Shown: one piece after another, positions 1 through 7,525 of the stretch
Layout of the letters: each line of letters opens with the position of its first letter
Numbering within the stretch: position 1 is the stretch's first letter
Assembly: GCA_947625915.1 (NCBI GenBank)
Contig: CANQPX010000014.1
Span: forward strand, 1 to 46,596
Length of the DNA stretch: 46,596 nucleotides
Direction of reading: 5' to 3'
Source of the DNA: an uncultured Clostridia bacterium
Lineage (GTDB): Bacteria > Bacillota > Clostridia > Oscillospirales > Ruminococcaceae
Notes under the pieces: generated by a model
Database searches by the model: none
What the model was told of the DNA's origin: nothing
Seen by the model: the letters and a program-made list of their open reading frames with translations, nothing else
Made by a program: the position numbers and the translations under genes

Positions 1-240
1 GACGCTCGGGTTTCCCCTTCCCTTATGGTTGTCTGCCCCTCGCATAAAGTGGCAAAAAAAGTTTATATGCAAAATAAAAGATAAGAACAGAACACAAAAG
101 AACCTCCACCAGTGAAAATAACATCAAAACTTTAGGCGCAGGCTCAAAACAGTAGAAAAACAAAACTACGCCCGCACGCGTGCAGGCTCAGCCTGCCTCA
201 AAACTGTTAAAAAACTTTTTCTAAATTTTATGTTGCTTGT
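1..240. repeat. Element B dispersed repeat, right-end unit cut by window edge
   Basis: Bases 4-44 are identical to 15698-15738 and bases 121-151 are identical to 15808-15838, with similar A-rich sequence between. The unit contains the half motif ending GTCTGCCCCTCGC, and a GC-rich hairpin near 183-198 (GCAGGCT with AGCCTGC). There is no coding potential. The copy runs off the left edge, so its full extent is unknown. The larger palindromic form is at 14733-15923. Confidence 0.85.
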
Positions 241-261
241 ACGGAAAATATGTGATATAAT
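233..261 (+). promoter_or_regulatory. Promoter for the aminotransferase-trpS operon
   Basis: A -35 box TTGCTT (233-238) and a perfect -10 box TATAAT (256-261) are separated by 17 bp. They lie 44 bp upstream of the aminotransferase start. This is a vegetative sigma-A type promoter. Confidence 0.7.
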
Positions 262-304
262 ATAAAATGTATCAGTTTAAATCTATTTGTATGGAGGTCT
301 TTTT

Positions 305-1495
305 ATGAATTACTCTTTTTCCGATAAGGTAACAGGCTTGCAGGCTTCTGCGATCCGCGAAATACTAAAATTTACCGCTTTCCCCGATGTCATCTCTTTC
401 GCAGCGGGAAATCCCGCTCCCGAAGCTTTCCCCGTAGATGCCGTTAAGGAAATTACTGCTAAAATTCTTGAGGAAAACCCTATCGCCGCATTACAGTACA
501 GCATTACCGAGGGTTATACGCCGCTCCGTGATACCGTGAAAAAACGCCTTGCTTCGCAGAATTCCTATAACGCCGATATTGACGACGTTATCATAACTTC
601 CGGCGGTCAACAGGGCAACGAACTTTCCTGCAAAGTCTTTCTCAACGAGGGCGATACGCTTATATGCGAGTCTCCGTCTTTTATCGGCAGCATAAATTCC
701 TTTAAGTCATATAATGTCAATCTCGTTGGCGTTGAAATGGACGATGAGGGCATAGACCCCGATAAGCTGGAAGCCGCTCTTAAAGCAAACCCCAATACTA
801 AAGTTATCTACCTGATACCTAATTTCCAGAACCCTACAGGCAAGTGTACTTCCTATGAAAGAAGAAAAACCGTTTACAAGATCGCACAAAAATATGATGT
901 TGTCATTCTGGAAGATAATCCCTACGGCGAGATACGCTTTGAGGGAGAACATATCCCGTCAATAAAATCTTTGGATACAGACGGCAGAGTTATCTATTGC
1001 GGAAGTTTTTCAAAAGTCCTCGCTCCCGGTATCAGAGTTGGATTTGTTTCCGCGCCGAAACCTATCGTTCAGAAAATAGTAGTCTGCAAACAGGTTGCGG
1101 ACGTTCACACAAATATCCTTGCGCAGATGATCGCCGATGAATTTATGAACAATTACGACTTTGAAGCACATCTTGTGAAAATACGGGAAATTTACCGCAA
1201 AAAATGCGGGCTGATGCTTTCGGAGATCGATAAGAATTTCTCCAAGAAGATCACCGTTACACGTCCTCAGGGCGGTCTGTTCATATGGGCAACTCTTCCC
1301 GACGGCTGCGACATGATGGGCTTCTGCAAGAAAGCCGTTGAAGCAAAGGTAGCTGTTGTTCCGGGAAATGCATTTACGGTACATGACACCGACCCGATAA
1401 ACAGTTTCCGTCTTAACTTTTCCACTCCGACAGATGAACAGCTCGTAAAAGGCTGCGAGATACTCGGAAAAATGTCAAAAGAAATGTTTGACTAA
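305..1495 (+). CDS. PLP-dependent aminotransferase, class I/II fold (2-aminoadipate aminotransferase/MocR-like)
   Basis: Fold-type I aminotransferase of about 396 residues, transferring an amino group from an amino acid to a 2-oxo acid with pyridoxal phosphate in the cytoplasm. The sequence shows the N-terminal FAAGNPAPEAFP segment, the YSITEGYTPLR stretch of this subfamily, NPTGK for substrate carboxylate binding, and the PLP lysine in YCGSFSKVLAPGIRVGF. No winged-helix regulatory domain is present, so it is an enzyme rather than a full MocR regulator. The ATG at 305 is chosen because GGAGG lies at 293-297; the TTG at 287 has no such site. trpS follows after 30 bp, which suggests co-transcription and possibly aromatic amino-acid work. 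The exact substrate cannot be read from sequence. Confidence 0.9.
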   Translation: MNYSFSDKVTGLQASAIREILKFTAFPDVISFAAGNPAPEAFPVDAVKEITAKILEENPIAALQYSITEGYTPLRDTVKKRLASQNSYNADIDDVIITSGGQQGNELSCKVFLNEGDTLICESPSFIGSINSFKSYNVNLVGVEMDDEGIDPDKLEAALKANPNTKVIYLIPNFQNPTGKCTSYERRKTVYKIAQKYDVVILEDNPYGEIRFEGEHIPSIKSLDTDGRVIYCGSFSKVLAPGIRVGFVSAPKPIVQKIVVCKQVADVHTNILAQMIADEFMNNYDFEAHLVKIREIYRKKCGLMLSEIDKNFSKKITVTRPQGGLFIWATLPDGCDMMGFCKKAVEAKVAVVPGNAFTVHDTDPINSFRLNFSTPTDEQLVKGCEILGKMSKEMFD

Positions 1496-1525
1496 AATAC
1501 GAACATAAAGAAAGGAAATGATACT

Positions 1526-2533
1526 ATGTCCGAACAGGAAAGAAAAAAGATAATTTTAAGCAGCATACAGCCCACAGGCACTTTTACTCTTGGCAATTAC
1601 ATCGGCGCTGTCTCACGCTGGGGAAAGCTGCAGGACGAATTTGACTGTATATATTCCGTTGCGGATATGCACGCAATAACAGTCCGTCAGGATCCCGCAC
1701 AGCTTCGCAAAAGGACTATAGAATCCTATGCGCTGCTGCTCGCCTGCGGCATCGATCCGAAAAAGTCCATCGTATTTATCCAGAGCCATGCGGGAACTCA
1801 TGCTGAGCTTAACTGGATACTTGCCTGCTCGACACAGTTCGGTGAACTTTCCAGAATGACACAGTTCAAGGATAAGTCCGCAAAACACCCCGATGATATA
1901 AACGCGGGACTTTTCACATATCCCGTGCTAATGGCGGCGGATATCCTCGCTTACAACGCGGATCTCGTTCCCATAGGCGAGGATCAGCGGCAGCACCTTG
2001 AACTTGCAAGGAACGTTGCACAGCGTTTCAACGGCAAATACGGGGATTTCTTTACTGTTCCCGAAGCATACATTCCCGAAGTGGGCGCAAAAATAACATC
2101 TTTGCAGGATCCTACAAAGAAGATGTCTAAGTCGGACGAGAACCCCAACGCCTGCATTTTCATTCTTGACGAACCCGATGTTATCATCAGGAAGTTCAAG
2201 AGAGCCGTTACCGACAGCGATTCCATCGTAAGATATTCTGAGGATAAGCCCGGCATAAGCAATCTTATGTCGATATATTCCGCAGTTACCGGAAAGAACA
2301 TTCCCGATATCGAGCGGGAGTTTGACGGCAAAGGTTACGGTGATTTCAAGCTTGCGGTAGGAGAAGCCGTTGCGGACGGGCTAAAACCTGTCCGTGAGGA
2401 ATTTGACCGCCTTAGGGCTGATAAGGCGTATCTGAAAGAATGTTACATGAATGGTGCAAAGGCTGCGCTTTCCATAAGCGGAAAAGTTGCGGCGAAAGCA
2501 TATCACAAGGTAGGATTTGTTGACGCAAGATAA
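1526..2533 (+). CDS. trpS: Tryptophanyl-tRNA synthetase
   Basis: Class Ic aminoacyl-tRNA synthetase that charges tRNA-Trp using ATP in the cytoplasm. The 335-residue length is normal for bacterial TrpRS. Visible signatures are SSIQPTGTFTLGNYIGAV (the HIGH-equivalent region), the DMHAIT segment, GEDQRQHLELARN, and the KMSKS loop (KKMSKSDENPNA). An AAAGGA site precedes the ATG. It is the second gene after an aminotransferase, 30 bp away, so no separate T-box leader is possible directly upstream. A strong hairpin and then element A follow the stop codon. Confidence 0.98.
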   Translation: MSEQERKKIILSSIQPTGTFTLGNYIGAVSRWGKLQDEFDCIYSVADMHAITVRQDPAQLRKRTIESYALLLACGIDPKKSIVFIQSHAGTHAELNWILACSTQFGELSRMTQFKDKSAKHPDDINAGLFTYPVLMAADILAYNADLVPIGEDQRQHLELARNVAQRFNGKYGDFFTVPEAYIPEVGAKITSLQDPTKKMSKSDENPNACIFILDEPDVIIRKFKRAVTDSDSIVRYSEDKPGISNLMSIYSAVTGKNIPDIEREFDGKGYGDFKLAVGEAVADGLKPVREEFDRLRADKAYLKECYMNGAKAALSISGKVAAKAYHKVGFVDAR

Positions 2534-2550
2534 GATATGAAAAAATGAAC

Positions 2551-2580
2551 GGAGACACGTGAGTGTCTCCGCTTATTATT
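2551..2580 (+). terminator. Hairpin terminator after trpS
   Basis: GGAGACAC (2551-2558) pairs with GTGTCTCC (2563-2570) across a four-base loop, followed by the T-rich stretch GCTTATTATTTAT. A near copy of the same hairpin closes the far side of element A at 2867-2890. Confidence 0.7.
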
Positions 2581-2594
2581 TATAGTGTAGTTCG

Positions 2595-2866
2595 TTGTCA
2601 AACAACTCACCGGGTTGTTTGACAAGGGAAAATTTGAAAAAATCGTTAGTTCAAGGGGGAAGCCCTCTATCGCAGGGCTTCCCCCTCTTGCTGTCTGCGA
2701 CAGCAATTCACCCCCTGCGGAGCTCCTGAAGGCATTAGGAGTTCCGCCGTCTGCGGACGGCGGCGGGGGCTCCGCCCCTCGACCCCGCAGCCTTGAAAGG
2801 CTGGCGAACTTTTTGCTCAATTTTGCGCTGCGCGCAAAATTGTTAAAAACTTTTTCAACAAGCTAA
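2595..2866 (+). repeat. Element A, copy 1: multi-hairpin intergenic element
   Basis: A non-coding run of hairpins. Stem 0 is TTGTCAAACAAC (2595-2606) with its complement at 2614-2625, loop TCACCGG. Stem 1 is a 13-bp stem 2654-2666/2674-2686 with a 7-base loop. Stem 2 is TTGCTGTC/GACAGCAA (2688-2706). A further stem is GGAGCTCCT/AGGAGTTCC, then CCGCCGTC/GACGGCGG (2744-2763), GCAGCC/GGCTGG near 2787-2804 and CAATTTTGCGC/GCGCAAAATTG (2818-2842). Copy 2 at 22969-23182 keeps the architecture with different, compensated stem bases. ORFs that can be drawn through it are artefacts of GC-rich palindromes. Confidence 0.9.
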
Positions 2867-2890
2867 GCGGAGACACGCGAGTGTCTCCGC
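2867..2890 (-). terminator. Hairpin terminator of the DUF2461 gene
   Basis: GCGGAGACAC (2867-2876) pairs perfectly with GTGTCTCCGC (2881-2890) over a GCGA loop. It overlaps the stop codon of the leftward DUF2461 gene. Its stem closely matches the trpS hairpin at 2551-2570, so the two nearly identical hairpins bracket element A. Confidence 0.6.
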
Positions 2891-3573
2891 TATTTGCTGC
2901 TGCCTTTTATTAGTATGTTGTTTTCAGCTTTCATGTACATTTTGTATATGGGCGCGATTGTTTTAAAATCTTCTGCGATCTTATCCGCAAGTTTATTACT
3001 GAAAAGCAGTTCAAAATCCGTGCTTTCACAGGAAAGTCCCATTTCCTTGCGGTTGAGCCAGTCTTTTTCTTCTTCCGATGCGTTAGGATAGTGATCGCGT
3101 TTGTAAAAATCACCGTAAAGTTTGAAAACATTCTGCTCCTTATATGCTTTTAAAGCTTTTTTTGCGGTCTTGTCCTTATTGAGAATGAGCGAACGCACTT
3201 CGTTCATTGAATCCGATGAAGCGTAGTAATATCCGCAGCCGTAGCTGAATCCTTTTGTTGAGATACTGAAATAATATCCCGGAAGCGACTTGTAAGCGTC
3301 CGTAGTTCTGCTGAAAGTGTACCAGATATGGTCGCGGAATATCGAACCGCCTTTTGCATATCTTGCGTCGCGGTATATGCGGGATATTCTTTTCGGGTCG
3401 CATATGAAACGTCCGTCTATCCCGAGCATCGTATCGGTGAGATCCGTTATCAGTTCGCGGAACGGCGTTATAACATATGCGTTATAGTCGTCTCTGTGTT
3501 CTTTGAACCATGTTCTGCTGTCATTAAGGCAATTTTCAAAAAGAAAATCAATGGATCTTGCTGAGAAATTCAC
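2890..3573 (-). CDS. DUF2461 family protein (TIGR02453-like)
   Basis: A 227-residue cytoplasmic protein without signal peptide or membrane segment. The N-terminal pattern of FLFENCLNDSRTWFKEHRDDY followed by RISRIYRDARYAKGGSIFRDHIWYTFSR and a PGYYFSIS segment matches the DUF2461 family, whose biochemical role is not established. The start is a GTG at 3573 preceded by AAGGAG about 11 bp upstream. It is convergent with trpS, with element A between them, and lies 67 bp downstream of the FapA gene with a terminator hairpin between, so it may have its own promoter. Confidence 0.8.
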   Translation of the reverse strand: MNFSARSIDFLFENCLNDSRTWFKEHRDDYNAYVITPFRELITDLTDTMLGIDGRFICDPKRISRIYRDARYAKGGSIFRDHIWYTFSRTTDAYKSLPGYYFSISTKGFSYGCGYYYASSDSMNEVRSLILNKDKTAKKALKAYKEQNVFKLYGDFYKRDHYPNASEEEKDWLNRKEMGLSCESTDFELLFSNKLADKIAEDFKTIAPIYKMYMKAENNILIKGSSK

Positions 3574-3597
3574 TTTAAATTTTCTCCTTCCGTAAAT

Positions 3598-3625
3598 TTA
3601 TCCCTCACCGTGAAGTGAGGGATAA
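3598..3625 (-). terminator. Hairpin after the FapA gene
   Basis: TTATCCCTCAC (3598-3608) pairs perfectly with GTGAGGGATAA (3615-3625), an 11-bp stem with a 6-base loop just past the FapA stop codon. The T-tract is weak on both strands, so termination is likely but not certain. Confidence 0.6.
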
Positions 3626-3640
3626 GTTTTCATATCATTT

Positions 3641-5035
3641 TTACAGCGGAAGTGCGTGTATCATTCCGTCCTCGCTAAGTGCAACGCGCGTGCGGACGTA
3701 TTCCGATTCTACCTTGAAAACAGCGTCGTTTATGACGATCTTTACGCCCGGGTACATATAGCCTTTGCAGCCTATGGAAAGGTACTGTCTGTTGGCAAGT
3801 GAAAGATCTATTTCCTCAACGCGTTTTTTGAGTTTACTGATCTCAACGCCTAACAGTACTTTCTGACGGCAGGCATTTCCGAGGATAACTTCTTTATCTT
3901 CCGGCAGAGAATGGAGTTCTTTTTTCTTATCATTGAGGAAGTTGATAACGAGAGTGATCTTTTCCAGTTCGCCGCTGCTTTTTTCTATTTGTTTGAGAAC
4001 GGTATCTTTTTCCTGTGCAAGCAGAGCGTTATCGCCCACTGTCAGCAGTGTGGGGGTATAGCTTTTTGTGCCGATATTGGAAGCTTCTATGCCGTTAAGG
4101 CAGGTATATTTTCCGCCCAGCAGACCGCCTGTATTGCCTTTTGTGGAAAGTTCGCCGCCGCAGTAAACATCGCAGATAACGAAGCTTGTTGAAGTAAGGT
4201 CGCCGTCACATTCTATCGTTGAATGTTCGCAGAAGTTTGCGGTAACGGAGCCGTGAGCGGTGACTTTGGAATTTATGCAGCCTTTTTTGATTATTACATC
4301 TCCATCGGCTTCGAGGGTAGCGCCGTTTACGTTTCCTGAAACTATGATATTTGAATTTGAAGAAATGGTAAATCCTTCAAGGACTTCGCCTTTTACGATA
4401 ACATCTCCGACGAATTTGATATTGCCCACCGATGAATCCACGTTTCCCGATATAGTTACCACCTGATCCACGCAGAACGCGCCGTTTCGGAAGTTTATAT
4501 TTCCGTCGCAGGAGCATTTTATCTGTTTTCCGTCGTCGGTAAGTTCGGTATTTGTACCGACTGAATAAGAAGCTTTTTTGCCTATGCGCTGTTTAAGGAT
4601 TTTGCCCTTTACGTCCGTACCCGGAACGCCTTCTGTAGGCAGAGTGATATCTGCGACGACATCGCCTTTGTGTACTGTACGGATAAGACCGAGGTCTTTA
4701 TAGTCAACGAATCCCTTTTCGTCCTCTACCGGAGCAATTTTTATCTGCTGTTCAAATCTGTAAGTGACGGTACCGTCAACACCGTCCACAGCGGGGGTCC
4801 ATCTTGCAACGGAAGTTCTTTCGCCGTATCTTTTTTCGTTGGCGATCCTTTTAACGATATCCTCATTTATGCCGTATACCACGCCGTTTTTCTTGAGCAT
4901 TTCCATTATATTGCCGAAGTTCACCTCTGCGCCGCCGTTTATAGGCGGTTCAACGGTAACGTATGCTTCAGAACCGTTTCTGGCGATAGAGACTTCTACA
5001 ACGCAGTCAACAGGCAGGTTTATATTAACAGGCAT
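3641..5035 (-). CDS. FapA/DUF342 family protein (polymer-forming beta-helix)
   Basis: A 464-residue cytoplasmic protein of the FapA (DUF342) family. The N-terminal region carries the typical KKNGVVYGINED and KGDVVADITLPTEGVPGTDVKGKIL segments. The middle is a right-handed beta-helix of short repeats (NIIVSGNVNGATLEADGDV and similar). A predicted coiled-coil follows near residues 350-420 (LKQIEKSSGELEKITLVINFLNDKKKEL), then a small C-terminal domain. The family is linked to polar localisation and flagellar or surface assembly in other bacteria, but no flagellar gene is seen nearby. The ATG at 5035 is chosen because it follows AGGAGGGGATCTT; an in-frame start at 5068 lacks a site. Confidence 0.85.
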   Translation of the reverse strand: MPVNINLPVDCVVEVSIARNGSEAYVTVEPPINGGAEVNFGNIMEMLKKNGVVYGINEDIVKRIANEKRYGERTSVARWTPAVDGVDGTVTYRFEQQIKIAPVEDEKGFVDYKDLGLIRTVHKGDVVADITLPTEGVPGTDVKGKILKQRIGKKASYSVGTNTELTDDGKQIKCSCDGNINFRNGAFCVDQVVTISGNVDSSVGNIKFVGDVIVKGEVLEGFTISSNSNIIVSGNVNGATLEADGDVIIKKGCINSKVTAHGSVTANFCEHSTIECDGDLTSTSFVICDVYCGGELSTKGNTGGLLGGKYTCLNGIEASNIGTKSYTPTLLTVGDNALLAQEKDTVLKQIEKSSGELEKITLVINFLNDKKKELHSLPEDKEVILGNACRQKVLLGVEISKLKKRVEEIDLSLANRQYLSIGCKGYMYPGVKIVINDAVFKVESEYVRTRVALSEDGMIHALPL

Positions 5036-5073
5036 AAGATCCCCTCCTATACTAAAATTTATTATCATAATTA

Positions 5074-5102
5074 ATTATACAACATTTTTGCACAAAACAC
5101 AA
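5074..5102 (-). promoter_or_regulatory. Promoter for the FapA gene
   Basis: On the minus strand TTGTGT (5102-5097) and TATAAT (5079-5074) are separated by 17 bp, about 40 bp upstream of the start at 5035. Confidence 0.65.
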
Positions 5103-5192
5103 TGCCGCAGCGAAAAAAAATATGAATTTTGTGTAAATTAATACATTATGTCCAAAGCCGAGGAATAAACTGTCCTGCGGCATAACGTAAAG

Positions 5193-5230
5193 ACTGCCCC
5201 TGATCCTGCGGATGATGCGAGCGGGGCAGT
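5193..5230 (-). terminator. Hairpin after the dCMP deaminase gene
   Basis: ACTGCCCC (5193-5200) pairs with GGGGCAGT (5223-5230); an inner ATCC/GGAT stem lies at 5203-5213. It lies 25 bp past the deaminase stop on the leftward strand. The following T-run is short, so its strength is uncertain. Confidence 0.45.
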
Positions 5231-5254
5231 AAGAGCGTATATGCTTTTATTTTA

Positions 5255-5752
5255 TCAATATCCGTTGCTGCCGTTTATTGACTCATCTTTTTCTATCCAG
5301 CTTTCGACGTTGATAGTGGTGTATGTATCCTTTGTATTTCTTATTATAACGGTAGTAATGCCTGCGTTTATTATCATTCTTTTGCACATGGAGCATGGTT
5401 CCACATCGCCGTCAAGTTTTCCTGTTTTTGCGTCATGGCAGGCGAGGTAAAGCGTTGCTCCGAGCATATCCTGCCTTGAAGCGGCGATTATGGCGTTTGC
5501 TTCGGCGTGAACGCTCCTGCAAAGCTCATAGCGCTGACCTTTGGGTATATTGAGTTTTTCGCGTGTGCAGTAACCGAGATCGATGCAGTTTGAACGTCCT
5601 CTCGGCGCGCCGACATATCCTGTGGAGATTATCCTGTCGTTGCTGACGATTATTGCTCCGAAATGTCTGCGCAGGCAGGTAGAGCGTTCGAGAACGGTCT
5701 CCGCTATATCAAGATAGTAATTTATCTTGTCTCTTCTTTTTAATTCTTCCAT
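5255..5752 (-). CDS. Deoxycytidylate (dCMP) deaminase, ComEB type
   Basis: A zinc-dependent cytidine deaminase family enzyme of 165 residues, converting dCMP to dUMP for thymidylate synthesis. The catalytic motif HAEANAI supplies the zinc ligand His and proton-shuttle Glu, and PCSMCK supplies two zinc cysteines. Upstream RREHFG-like text (TCLRRHFGAIIVSNDRIISTGYVGAPRG) matches the ComEB/dCMP deaminase group. The ATG at 5752 follows GGGAGATGTAACT; the longer ORF start at 5803 has no ribosome binding site. It lies 58 bp downstream of the small membrane protein gene and probably belongs to the same leftward operon as scfB. Confidence 0.9.
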   Translation of the reverse strand: MEELKRRDKINYYLDIAETVLERSTCLRRHFGAIIVSNDRIISTGYVGAPRGRSNCIDLGYCTREKLNIPKGQRYELCRSVHAEANAIIAASRQDMLGATLYLACHDAKTGKLDGDVEPCSMCKRMIINAGITTVIIRNTKDTYTTINVESWIEKDESINGSNGY

Positions 5753-5810
5753 AGTTACATCTCCCTTCGTTAATACAGTACCACAATTCACGGAAAATTG
5801 CAAGTGGTTT

Positions 5811-6014
5811 TTAAATAAGTATAAAAATCAATATGAGCAGCATTATTAAAGCCGCGGCAGCCGCTGTTACTGCGATCGCAAGTTTTGAGCGCCCCTTCGG
5901 CTTGTCCTGCATGACGGCAAAGGTCTTGTCAAGATCCTTCTGCATTTTTTTGATATCCTTTTCAAACTTATGTATTTTTCGTTCGTCTCCGACATGGTAT
6001 TCAAACTTCGGCAT
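5811..6014 (-). CDS. Small tail-anchored membrane protein of unknown function
   Basis: A 67-residue protein. The first 45 residues are charged and probably helical (HVGDERKIHKFEKDIKKMQKD); the last 20 or so are a single hydrophobic segment rich in Ala, Ile and Leu that ends at the C-terminus, giving a tail-anchor arrangement with the N-terminus inside. It is not recognised as a known family. The ATG at 6014 lies inside the last codons of scfB (14-bp overlap) and has a perfectly spaced GGAGG six bases upstream, embedded in the scfB coding sequence. That site and the overlap support a real, translationally coupled gene. Confidence 0.7.
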   Translation of the reverse strand: MPKFEYHVGDERKIHKFEKDIKKMQKDLDKTFAVMQDKPKGRSKLAIAVTAAAAALIMLLILIFILI

Positions 6015-7383
6015 CAAGTTCCTCCGCAGCCTTTGCGGCTTTTATCATTATAGCACATTCCAAGCGTTTTTTCTCCATTTCGCAGGAAAGCTTATGCGCT
6101 GTAAGGATATTTCCGGTATAGACATAATTGTTTGCGTTGCAGCCGCCGCTGCAATAGAATTTTGCCCAGCATTTCTTACAATCCTCTTTGCTGTATATAT
6201 GTGCCGCGGCAAATTCTTTTTTGATATCGGTGTTGAATGTTCCGTCATTGAGATTGCCCATTTTGTACTTTTCTATGCCCACGAACTGGTGGCATGGGTA
6301 AATATCCCCTTCCGGAGTTATGGCAACATATTCGTTGCCGCTGCCGCAGCCGCGAAGGCGTTTTATTGCGCAGGGTCCCTGATCGAGGTCAAGCATGAAA
6401 TGGAAGAAGTTGAAATGCTTTCCCTGTTTATCATGTTCAAGGATAATATTTGCAAGTCTTTCATACTCGGAGAATATTGCGGGAAGTTCCTTTTCCGTGA
6501 GGGCATAACTCATTGTCGGCTCGCAGACAACGGGTTCTGCCGAGATCTGGTCAAATCCCTCGTTATAAAGGTGTAAAACGTCCTCGGCAAAGTCAAGATT
6601 ATATTTTGTGAATGTTCCGCGGACGTAGTAATTCTCATTTTTACGGAGATCGACAAGTTCCTTGTACTTGTCCATGATGCGGTCATAGCAGCCCGTGCCG
6701 TCAACGCGTTTCCTTACGCGGTCGTTGACTTCCTTTCTGCCGTCTACCGAAAGCACCACATTGGACATTTCCCTGTTTATAAAGTCCATTTTCTCCCTGT
6801 CAAGCAGCATACCGTTTGTTGTTACGGTAAATCTGAAACGTTTTCCGAACTCTTTTTCGCGGCTCCTGCCGTATTCGACGAGTTGTTTTACAACGTCCCA
6901 GTTCATGAGGGGTTCTCCGCCGAAGAAATCCAGTTCCAGATTTTCTCTGTTGCCTGAATTTTCCAGCAGGAAGTCCATGGCTTTTTTTCCTGTTTCAAAG
7001 CTCATATGCATACGTTTTCCCAGACCGTAGTCGCCTGTTTCCGCGAAGCAGTATTCACAGCGGAGGTTACAGTCCTGTTCCACCAGAAGGCACATTGCCT
7101 TTATCGGTGAAGCTACAGAATATGCGGCAAATTTTTCGTAATCGTCCTCCGAGAACAATATCCCTTCCTTATAAAGCTTGACTATCTCTTTATAGCTTGT
7201 TACAACGTCTCTCTCGTCATGGAAGCGCATCATTTTTTCTATGACCCACTTCGGACATTCCTCCTCGAAAGGCGGTTCAACGTTATCCAGCAGGTCATAT
7301 GTTATCTCGTCCACCAGATGTACGCCGCCGCTGTGGACGTCAAGAACTATGTTCAGACCGTTCAGCTTATACTTATGTATCAT
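6001..7383 (-). CDS. scfB: Radical SAM SCIFF maturase (thioether cross-link-forming)
   Basis: A 460-residue radical SAM/SPASM enzyme that installs cysteine-to-carbon thioether links in the SCIFF peptide. The SAM-binding 4Fe-4S motif is C105xxxC109xxC112 (DCNLRCEYC), followed by the GGEPLMNW motif. An N-terminal region of about 90 residues resembles the peptide-binding RRE-like part of the family. The C-terminal SPASM region has CGSGN, YPCHQFVG and CKKCWAKFYCSGGCNANN, the auxiliary cluster ligands. The start is the ATG at 7383 after GGGGGATGAGTT. The precursor gene lies 142 bp upstream in the same direction, with two hairpins between them. Family TIGR03974 is the expected match. Confidence 0.95.
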   Translation of the reverse strand: MIHKYKLNGLNIVLDVHSGGVHLVDEITYDLLDNVEPPFEEECPKWVIEKMMRFHDERDVVTSYKEIVKLYKEGILFSEDDYEKFAAYSVASPIKAMCLLVEQDCNLRCEYCFAETGDYGLGKRMHMSFETGKKAMDFLLENSGNRENLELDFFGGEPLMNWDVVKQLVEYGRSREKEFGKRFRFTVTTNGMLLDREKMDFINREMSNVVLSVDGRKEVNDRVRKRVDGTGCYDRIMDKYKELVDLRKNENYYVRGTFTKYNLDFAEDVLHLYNEGFDQISAEPVVCEPTMSYALTEKELPAIFSEYERLANIILEHDKQGKHFNFFHFMLDLDQGPCAIKRLRGCGSGNEYVAITPEGDIYPCHQFVGIEKYKMGNLNDGTFNTDIKKEFAAAHIYSKEDCKKCWAKFYCSGGCNANNYVYTGNILTAHKLSCEMEKKRLECAIMIKAAKAAEELDAEV

Positions 7384-7427
7384 AACTCATCCCCCACAAT
7401 GGTTAAATATTTTCCTTAAAAGCAAAA

Positions 7428-7449
7428 TAAGGGACATTTCTGCCCCTTA
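7428..7449 (-). terminator. Candidate attenuator between scfA and scfB
   Basis: On the minus strand TAAGGG (7449-7444) pairs with CCCTTA (7433-7428) and is followed by TTTTGCTTTTAAGG. A second hairpin, CGGCAT/ATGCCG, lies at 7479-7498. Placed between precursor and maturase, it could give more peptide transcript than enzyme transcript. Confidence 0.55.
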
Positions 7450-7525
7450 CCTTATGGGATAAAGACGACCGCAGGCTTCGGCATAAGCAAATATGCCGCT
7501 TGCCGATGGGTGACTATCCCTTGCC

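Noticed and set aside
1496-1525. T-box leader for trpS
   Set aside because: The gap to the preceding gene is only 30 bp and the region before the operon is occupied by element B; no T-box motif was seen.
2503-2866. ORFs on both strands across element A copy 1 (62-105 residues)
   Set aside because: They are drawn through GC-rich hairpins, have no binding site, and are rich in repeats of Pro, Gly and Ser with no protein-like pattern.
5833-6576. A 247-residue ORF on the plus strand opposite scfB
   Set aside because: It lies antisense to the clear radical SAM gene and its small downstream partner, so it is a shadow ORF.
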